From: Pseudomonas putida S13.1.2
Lineage (GTDB): Bacteria; Pseudomonadota; Gammaproteobacteria; Pseudomonadales; Pseudomonadaceae
Direction: 5' to 3'
NCBI RefSeq assembly: GCF_000498395.2
Contig: NZ_CP010979.1
Span: 1,922,001-1,986,000, forward strand
DNA length: 64,000 bases
The notes below the pieces were generated by a model that was not told the origin of the DNA, ran no database searches, and saw only the letters and a program-made list of their open reading frames with translations. A program made the position numbers and the translations under genes. Below, in pieces: positions 59,049-64,000 of this stretch (its first letter is position 1; each line of letters starts with the position of its first letter).

Positions 59049-59476
59049 CACTTGGCCTGCTGCGCCGAAAGCGGCACATCGAACACCTTGTCGAAGCCCC
59101 ACTGGAAGGCAAAGGCGTAAACGAAGAAGAACACGAACAGCGCCAGGTTGGTCAGCAGCGCCGCCCACAGGCTCACATCCAGCCAGTACGCCACCAATGG
59201 CAGCAGGATCACCACCAACCCGCCCTCGAAGCCCAAGGCGTGCAGCAAACGCCGCATGAATGTGCGCTCACGCTGGCGCTGGCGCGCTTCCCAGCGCTCG
59301 AACACCCAGTTGTAGCCCATGTTCCAGCTCATCGCGATGCCCGACATCAGCACCGACAACACCGCCGATTGCGCCATGCCGGCACCGAACGCCAGCTCCA
59401 GCGCGGGCGCCACGCAGGCGACGGCGATGGCTTCGTAGAGAATGGCCTGGACGATCTTGCGGGCCTTGCCTTGCAT
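59045..59476 (-). CDS. PACE-family efflux protein (chlorhexidine-type)
   Basis: 143 residues from the ATG at 59476 (GGGAGC upstream). Four helices form two tandem bacterial transmembrane pair domains: RKIVQAILYEAIAVACVAPALEL with the conserved Glu, SWNMGYNWVFERWEARQRQRERTFMRRLLHALGFEGG, then LLPLVAYWLDVSLWAALLTNLALFVFFFVYAFAFQWGFDKVFD. The W-N-x-x-(Y/F)-N and F-E-G motifs are typical of PACE transporters (AceI-like), which export chlorhexidine, acriflavine or short polyamines by proton exchange. Substrate not determined. Confidence 0.88.
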   Translation of the reverse strand: MQGKARKIVQAILYEAIAVACVAPALELAFGAGMAQSAVLSVLMSGIAMSWNMGYNWVFERWEARQRQRERTFMRRLLHALGFEGGLVVILLPLVAYWLDVSLWAALLTNLALFVFFFVYAFAFQWGFDKVFDVPLSAQQAKC

Positions 59477-59526
59477 GTTCAGCTCCCTGGGTAAACGATC
59501 TGTAAAACTACAAGATGCGGCCAACA

Positions 59527-59548
59527 AGAAAAAGCCCGAAGTTTGGGC
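59527..59548 (-). terminator. Intrinsic terminator after the sensor kinase gene
   Basis: Minus-strand GCCC-AAACTTC-GGGC (59548 to 59534), with A-A/T-T pairs inside the loop, is followed by TTTTTC. It ends the two-component operon 40 bases after the kinase stop. Confidence 0.65.
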
Positions 59549-59586
59549 AACAACGCGATTGCCTGAAAAACATCACGTGCTGGGCA

Positions 59587-60885
59587 CTACCCGGCAGGCA
59601 AGCGAATCCTGAACTGCGCCCCACCCAGCGCCGACTGCGCGACCGTCAGGGTGCCGCCCTGCCCTTCAATCGCCCGCCGGCTGATCGCCAGGCCCAGGCC
59701 GAACCCACCGGTGTTGCGGTCGCGGCTGCGATCCAGCCGGTAGAACGGCTGGAAAATCCGCTCCCGCTCCTCCACCGGTATGCCGATCCCGTCATCCTCA
59801 ACCGTCAGCAGACAGGCGCCATCGTCCTCCAGACGCAAGCGCAGCAGCAGGCTTTCATCGCAATAGCGCATGGCATTGCGCACCAGGTTCTGCACCGCCC
59901 GCGCCGTCAGCCGTGGGTCCAGCACAAACCGGGGCAAATTGCCCTCGGCCCGTACTTCCCACTGGATACCCCGGCCATCAAGCTCTTCGGCAAAACCACC
60001 GAGTACGCTGTCGACCAGTTCCAGCAGCGACACCTCGACCCGCTCGCGGGCGTGGTCGGCGTTGTACAGGCGGCTGTAGGACAGCAGTTCGAGCACCAGC
60101 TCATCCAGCTCGCGCACATGCCCCACCAGTTCCAGCAGGCGCTTGCGACTGGCCGGCGGCACTTCGTCGAACAGCAGCACCAGGCCGAAGTCCAGGCGGG
60201 TCAACGGTGTACGCAGCTCATGGGACACCGCATTGAGCAGCTCGCGCTGCTGGTTGACGTGGCGTTCCAGGTCACTGGCCATGGTGTCGAACACCCCGGC
60301 CAATTCACCAATGTTGGAATGCGGCGAAATGTGTGTGCGCTCGGCCATCTGCCCCTGGCCCAGGCGCCGGGCGGTTTCCTTCAGGCGCTCCAGGTCGCGC
60401 CAGTGCGGCCATACCCATAACAGCAGGCAGCCCAGCATGGCCGCACCGATCAGCACGGTCACGCCCCACGACAGCACATTGATGTCCAGCGGGTCTGGCG
60501 GTGCATGCAGGCGCACCAGCCAGTGCTTGTCCAGCGGTGCCAGCACGGTTTCGTAGTAACCCCACTCGGCAATGCGCACAGCGTACTGGCCGTGCTCCAG
60601 GCGCGCCTGTTCGTCCGCGCTCAGTTCGGCCTGGTCCATGCGCAGCAATTTCACTTCCAGCGGGGCGAACGCGCTGGCCAGGTCCTGCTCCACGGCCGGC
60701 CACTGCTCGCGCGGGGCCTGGTGGAACTGGCGCACGATCAACGATTGCACGCCTTTGGCCTGGTCCAGGTTGTAGGCCATGAAACGCTCCTGGAACAGGC
60801 CGACGATGGTGTCAGGAATGAACAGCAGCGCACCGGCGTAGGCGACGATGATCACCAGGTACAGCCGCACCAGGATCTTGAGCAT
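59587..60885 (-). CDS. Two-component sensor histidine kinase, RstB-like
   Basis: 432 residues. Transmembrane helices are at about 5-23 and 137-159, with a periplasmic sensor of about 110 residues between them. A HAMP domain (160-213) leads to the H-box SHELRTPLTRLD with phospho-acceptor His222. The N-box (NLVRNAMRY) and G-boxes (VEDDGIGIP, FGLGLAI) complete the kinase. The layout matches RstB/CpxA-type envelope-sensing kinases. It is 6 bases downstream of its response regulator gene. The divergent RND pump operon is a probable target. Confidence 0.93.
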   Translation of the reverse strand: MLKILVRLYLVIIVAYAGALLFIPDTIVGLFQERFMAYNLDQAKGVQSLIVRQFHQAPREQWPAVEQDLASAFAPLEVKLLRMDQAELSADEQARLEHGQYAVRIAEWGYYETVLAPLDKHWLVRLHAPPDPLDINVLSWGVTVLIGAAMLGCLLLWVWPHWRDLERLKETARRLGQGQMAERTHISPHSNIGELAGVFDTMASDLERHVNQQRELLNAVSHELRTPLTRLDFGLVLLFDEVPPASRKRLLELVGHVRELDELVLELLSYSRLYNADHARERVEVSLLELVDSVLGGFAEELDGRGIQWEVRAEGNLPRFVLDPRLTARAVQNLVRNAMRYCDESLLLRLRLEDDGACLLTVEDDGIGIPVEERERIFQPFYRLDRSRDRNTGGFGLGLAISRRAIEGQGGTLTVAQSALGGAQFRIRLPAG

Positions 60886-60891
60886 GGCCGG

Positions 60892-61593
60892 TCAGCACTC
60901 CCACTCGACGCGGCTGAACAGGTAGCCCTTGCCCCACACGGTCTTGATCTTGCGCGCTTCGCCGGCGTTATCGTCGAACTTGCGCCGCAGCTTGGAGATG
61001 GCCACGTCCACCGAACGGTCAGTGCCGTTGAACTCGATACCGCGCAGCTGCTGCAAGATACGGTCGCGGTTCAGCACTTCGCCGGCATTGCGCGCCAGTA
61101 CCACCAGCAGGTTGTACTCGCCGCTGGACAGCTCCACTTCCTCGCCGCGCCAGCTGACCGTGCGCTCGGCCAGGTCGATGCGCAGGCCACCGATCAGGAT
61201 CAGGTCGTTATCCAGCCGCGGCTCGTTGACGCTGCTGCGGCGCAGCAGGGTACGCACGCGGGCCAGCAGCACGCGCGGCTCGCAGGGTTTGGTCACGTAG
61301 TCGTCGGCACCCATTTCCAGGCCCAATACCTGATCATGGCTGTCGTCGCGGGCAGTGAGCATCAGGATCGGCAGGTTCTGCGACTCCTGGCGCAGCAGCC
61401 GGCACAGTTGCAGCCCATCGATACCCGGCAACATCAGGTCGAGGATGACCAGGTCGGGTTTTTGCCGACGATATTCGTCCAGCACATGATCGCCCCGGGC
61501 GATCACCTGGACATGGAAGTCGTTGCGTTGCAGGTAGCTGGCGATCAGCTCGGAAAGTGCGCTGTCGTCTTCGACCAGGAAAATATTCGGCAT
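60892..61593 (-). CDS. OmpR/PhoB-family response regulator, RstA-like
   Basis: 233 residues. In the receiver domain the phospho-acceptor is Asp52 (VILDLMLPGIDG), with Thr80 and Lys102 (YVTKP). The C-terminal winged-helix DNA-binding domain (about 135-233) shows LSSGEYNLLVVLARNAGEVLNRDRILQQLRG and the C-terminal hairpin KTVWGKGYLF. It is transcribed with the kinase and divergent from the efflux operon at 61865, with 271 bases between containing REPs. Confidence 0.95.
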   Translation of the reverse strand: MPNIFLVEDDSALSELIASYLQRNDFHVQVIARGDHVLDEYRRQKPDLVILDLMLPGIDGLQLCRLLRQESQNLPILMLTARDDSHDQVLGLEMGADDYVTKPCEPRVLLARVRTLLRRSSVNEPRLDNDLILIGGLRIDLAERTVSWRGEEVELSSGEYNLLVVLARNAGEVLNRDRILQQLRGIEFNGTDRSVDVAISKLRRKFDDNAGEARKIKTVWGKGYLFSRVEWEC

Positions 61594-61628
61594 AGGGGCT
61601 TGGGATCTAGGTTGTGGTAGACCTCACT

Positions 61629-61724
61629 GGCCTCTTCGCGGGCTTGCCCGCTCCCACAGGGGCCGCACAGAACCTGAAACCTGTGCAATACCTGTGGGAG
61701 CGGGCAAGCCCGCGAAGAGGCCGG
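61629..61724. repeat. Inverted REP pair between regulator and RND operon
   Basis: GGCCTCTTCGCGGGCTTGCC plus CGCTCCCACAGG (61629-61660) is mirrored by CCTGTGGGAGCGGGCAAGCC plus CGCGAAGAGGCCGG (61691-61724). A variant of the GGGAGCGGGTTTACC subtype with GGCTTGCC in the stem. Confidence 0.87.
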
Positions 61725-61864
61725 CACAGGTGTACGCAGAATATAGAACCCAACCGCCCGAAAGGATTGTTCTTCACACTTTTTCACACTCGCCCTACAG
61801 CTGTTAACAGCCGCACGGGCAATACCTGCCGTACCATAGGTGCGGTCATCATCGGAAGATCCGC

Positions 61865-63040
61865 ATGCCTATTACCCTCCCCCCTCGCCTGCGCCCCGTG
61901 GCGCTCATGGCGTTTCTGAGCCTGTCCCTGGCCGGCTGTGGCGACAGCGCCGAGCAAGACGAAAAAGCCCCTACCCCGCAAGTGCGGGTAGAAACCCTGC
62001 AACTGCAGCCGCTGGCCATCAGCAGCGAACTCAGCGGCCGCATCCTGGCGCCGCGCACCGCCGAAGTGCGCGCGCGCGTCGAGGGCGTGGTGCTCAAGCG
62101 TGTGTACCGCGAAGGCAGTGACGTCAAACAGGGCGATGTACTGTTCCTGATCGACCCGGCGCCGTTCAAGGCCGACCATGACAGCGCCCGCGCCACCCTG
62201 GCCAAGGCCGAGGCCACCCTGTACCAAGCACGCTTGCAGGAGCAGCGCTACCGCGAGCTGGTCGACGACAAGGCTGTCAGCCGCCAGGAATACGACAACG
62301 CCAAGGCCAGCTTCCTGCAAGCCGACGCTGAAGTGGCGGCCGCCAAGGCCGCCCTGGAGCGCGCCCGCCTGAACCTGGGCTACGCCACCGTGACGGCGCC
62401 GATTTCCGGGCGCATCGGCCGTGCCCAGGTCACCGAAGGCGCCCTGGTCGGCCAGAACGAGACCACCCCGCTGGCGACCATCCAGCAGCTGGACCCGATC
62501 CATGCCGACGTTACCCAGTCTACCCGCGAGCTCAACGCCCTGCGCCGTGCCTTGCGCGCAGGCCAATTGCAGCAGGTGGGCGACGGCCAGGCCCGCGCCA
62601 CGCTGATCCAGGACGACGGCAGCGCCTACCCACTGCCAGGCAAGCTGCTGTTCTCGGACATCAGCGTCGACCCCACCACCAACCAGATCACCCTGCGCAG
62701 CGAGTTCCCCAACCCGGACCTCGACCTGCTGCCCGGCAGCTACGTGCGCGTGCGCCTGGAACAGGCCGTGCAACCCAAGGGCCTGAGCGTGCCGCAGCGC
62801 GCCATTCTGCGCGACAGTGCCGGCGTGCCCAAGGTGCTGGTGGTCGACCAGCAAGCGCGGGTCAGCGATCGCCAGGTGGTACTGGGCAGCGCCCAAGGCG
62901 ACCGCTGGGTCGTCAGCGAAGGCCTGGCCCCCGGCGAGCGGGTGGTGGTCGAGGGGCTGCAACACGTCAAGGCCGGTGACCAGGTGCAGGTCGACAACGC
63001 ATCCGGGGCACCGCCCATCGCACAGCATACCGGCCAGTGA
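61865..63040 (+). CDS. RND efflux periplasmic adaptor lipoprotein
   Basis: 391 residues. The signal peptide ends in the lipobox SLAGCG (Cys about 25). AcrA/MexA family motifs: SELSGRILAPRTAEVRARVEGVVLKRVYREGSDVKQGDVLFLIDP, a coiled-coil hairpin (about 100-165), and GYATVTAPISGRIGRAQVTEGALVGQNETTPLATIQQLDPIHADVTQS. The C-terminal beta-barrel and membrane-proximal domains show PQRAILRDSAGVPKVLVVD. It bridges the RND pump at 63052 and an outer-membrane channel. The regulator genes are divergent. The substrate is unknown, although the MexA/TtgA class usually exports multiple drugs and solvents. Confidence 0.94.
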   Translation: MPITLPPRLRPVALMAFLSLSLAGCGDSAEQDEKAPTPQVRVETLQLQPLAISSELSGRILAPRTAEVRARVEGVVLKRVYREGSDVKQGDVLFLIDPAPFKADHDSARATLAKAEATLYQARLQEQRYRELVDDKAVSRQEYDNAKASFLQADAEVAAAKAALERARLNLGYATVTAPISGRIGRAQVTEGALVGQNETTPLATIQQLDPIHADVTQSTRELNALRRALRAGQLQQVGDGQARATLIQDDGSAYPLPGKLLFSDISVDPTTNQITLRSEFPNPDLDLLPGSYVRVRLEQAVQPKGLSVPQRAILRDSAGVPKVLVVDQQARVSDRQVVLGSAQGDRWVVSEGLAPGERVVVEGLQHVKAGDQVQVDNASGAPPIAQHTGQ

Positions 63041-63051
63041 GGGCCTGATTC

Positions 63052-64000
63052 ATGCCGCAATTCTTCATCGACCGCCCGGTATTCGCCTGGGTGGTCGCGC
63101 TGTTCATCCTGCTGGCCGGTACGCTGGCCATCCCGCAGCTGCCGGTAGCCCAGTACCCCAACGTGGCGCCGCCGCAGGTGGAAATCTACGCCGTTTACCC
63201 GGGTGCCTCGGCGGCGACCATGGACGAAAGCGTGGTGAGCCTGATCGAGCAGGAACTCAACGGCGCCGACAACCTGCTGTACTTCGAGTCGCAGAGCAGC
63301 CTGGGCAGCGCCACCATCACCGCCACCTTTGCCCCGGGTACCAACCCGGACCTCGCCCAGGTCGACGTGCAGAACCGCCTGAAGGTGGTCGAGTCGCGCC
63401 TGCCGCGGCCGGTTACCCAGCAGGGCCTGCAGGTGGAAAAGGTGTCCACCGGTTTCCTGCTGCTGGGCACCCTCACCTCCGAAGACGGCAAGCTCGACGA
63501 AACCGCACTGTCGGATATTCTCGCGCGCAACGTGATGGACGAAATCCGCCGCCTGAAGGGTGTCGGCAAGGCTCAGCTGTACGGCTCGGAGCGCGCCATG
63601 CGCATCTGGATCGACCCGGGCAAGCTCATCGGCTTCAACCTCACGCCCAACGACGTGGCCGAGGCCATCGCGGCGCAGAACGCCCAGGTGGCGCCTGGCA
63701 GCATTGGCGACCTGCCCAGCCGCGACACCCAGGAAATCACCGCCAACGTAGTGGTCAAGGGCCAGTTGAGTACACCGGAGGAATTCGCCGCCATTGTGCT
63801 GCGCGCAAACCTGGATGGTTCCACGGTGACCATCGGTGATGTCGCCCGGGTCGAGATCGGCGCCCAGGAATACCAGTACGGCACGCGCCTGAACGGCAAG
63901 CCGGCCACCGCGTTCAGCGTGCAGCTCTCACCGGGTGCCAACGCCATGGAAACCGCCACCCTGGTACGGGCGAAAATGCAGGACCTGGCGCGGTACTTCC
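63052..64000 (+). CDS. RND multidrug efflux pump subunit (5-prime part)
   Basis: The first 316 codons are in the window, from the ATG at 63052, 11 bases after the adaptor stop. The N-terminus MPQFFIDRPVFAWVVALFILLAGTLAIPQLPVAQYPNVAPPQV is the HAE1/AcrB-MexB signature. It continues through the porter domain: YPGASAATMDESVVSLIEQELNG, LPRPVTQQGLQVEKVS, and RIWIDPGKLIGFNLTPNDVAEAIAAQNAQVAPGSIG. A full protein would be about 1,040 residues, with proton-relay Asp residues in helix 4 beyond the edge. An outer-membrane factor gene may follow. Confidence 0.95.
   Translation, partial: MPQFFIDRPVFAWVVALFILLAGTLAIPQLPVAQYPNVAPPQVEIYAVYPGASAATMDESVVSLIEQELNGADNLLYFESQSSLGSATITATFAPGTNPDLAQVDVQNRLKVVESRLPRPVTQQGLQVEKVSTGFLLLGTLTSEDGKLDETALSDILARNVMDEIRRLKGVGKAQLYGSERAMRIWIDPGKLIGFNLTPNDVAEAIAAQNAQVAPGSIGDLPSRDTQEITANVVVKGQLSTPEEFAAIVLRANLDGSTVTIGDVARVEIGAQEYQYGTRLNGKPATAFSVQLSPGANAMETATLVRAKMQDLARYF

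Noticed and set aside
1..64000. CRISPR arrays, rRNA, tRNA or prophage
   Set aside because: No regularly spaced direct repeats, no rRNA-like conserved blocks, no tRNA-like cloverleaf and no phage structural genes other than the T6SS homologues were seen.

Overview
The window looks like a chromosomal segment of a Pseudomonas putida-group bacterium. The evidence is GC-rich coding sequence, many P. putida-type REP palindromes between genes, a type VI secretion (T6SS) locus with the gene content and order I associate with the P. putida K1 cluster, and familiar Pseudomonas genes (FecIR-type iron signalling, ecotin, ilvA, an RND efflux operon). No rRNA, tRNA, CRISPR array or prophage is visible.

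Region 1 (1-4017) is the T6SS tip and cargo area. On the minus strand lie vgrG and a partial Eag-type (DUF1795) adaptor. Divergent to them is a hydrophobic, glycine/alanine-rich candidate effector followed directly by a membrane protein that is probably its immunity partner. A decayed 3-prime fragment of an ADP-ribosylglycohydrolase lies downstream, possibly a leftover immunity gene. Region 2 (4741-25431) is one long plus-strand operon: an accessory gene, tssB, tssC, tssE, tssF, tssG, tssH(clpV), tssJ, tssK, tssL, tssM, tagF, a second IcmF-like protein fused to an OmpA peptidoglycan-binding domain, hcp and tssA. Many genes overlap by 1-4 bases, and hcp is bracketed by RNA hairpins.

Region 3 (25480-33413) holds a short class II UvrA paralogue, an ECF sigma/FecR/TonB transducer-receptor iron-uptake set, and an IS110-family element inserted in a REP. 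Its left non-coding end folds like a bridge RNA whose guide segments match both the REP target and the element ends. Region 4 (33540-40099) holds an EmrB/EmrA-like efflux pair, an auxin-carrier-family permease, an MFS transporter, a low-complexity secreted protein and a PEBP-family protein.

Region 5 (40146-47994) begins with a DAHP synthase preceded by two aromatic-rich leader peptides and a strong terminator, which suggests attenuation. It continues with a parvulin, YejA/B/E peptide importer genes (no YejF ATPase here), 3-hydroxybutyrate dehydrogenase, ecotin and a second parvulin. Region 6 (48128-57208) holds an autotransporter, two LysE exporters (one divergent from an AraC regulator), a phosphatase, a DUF3016 protein, a nitrilase-family amidase whose ribosome-binding site lies in a long hairpin, an O6-methylguanine methyltransferase, a possible LPS-core enzyme and a small conserved-looking ORF.

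Region 7 (57304-64000) holds threonine deaminase with an isoleucine-rich leader and attenuator, a PACE-family efflux protein, and a two-component system divergent from an RND pump operon that runs off the window.
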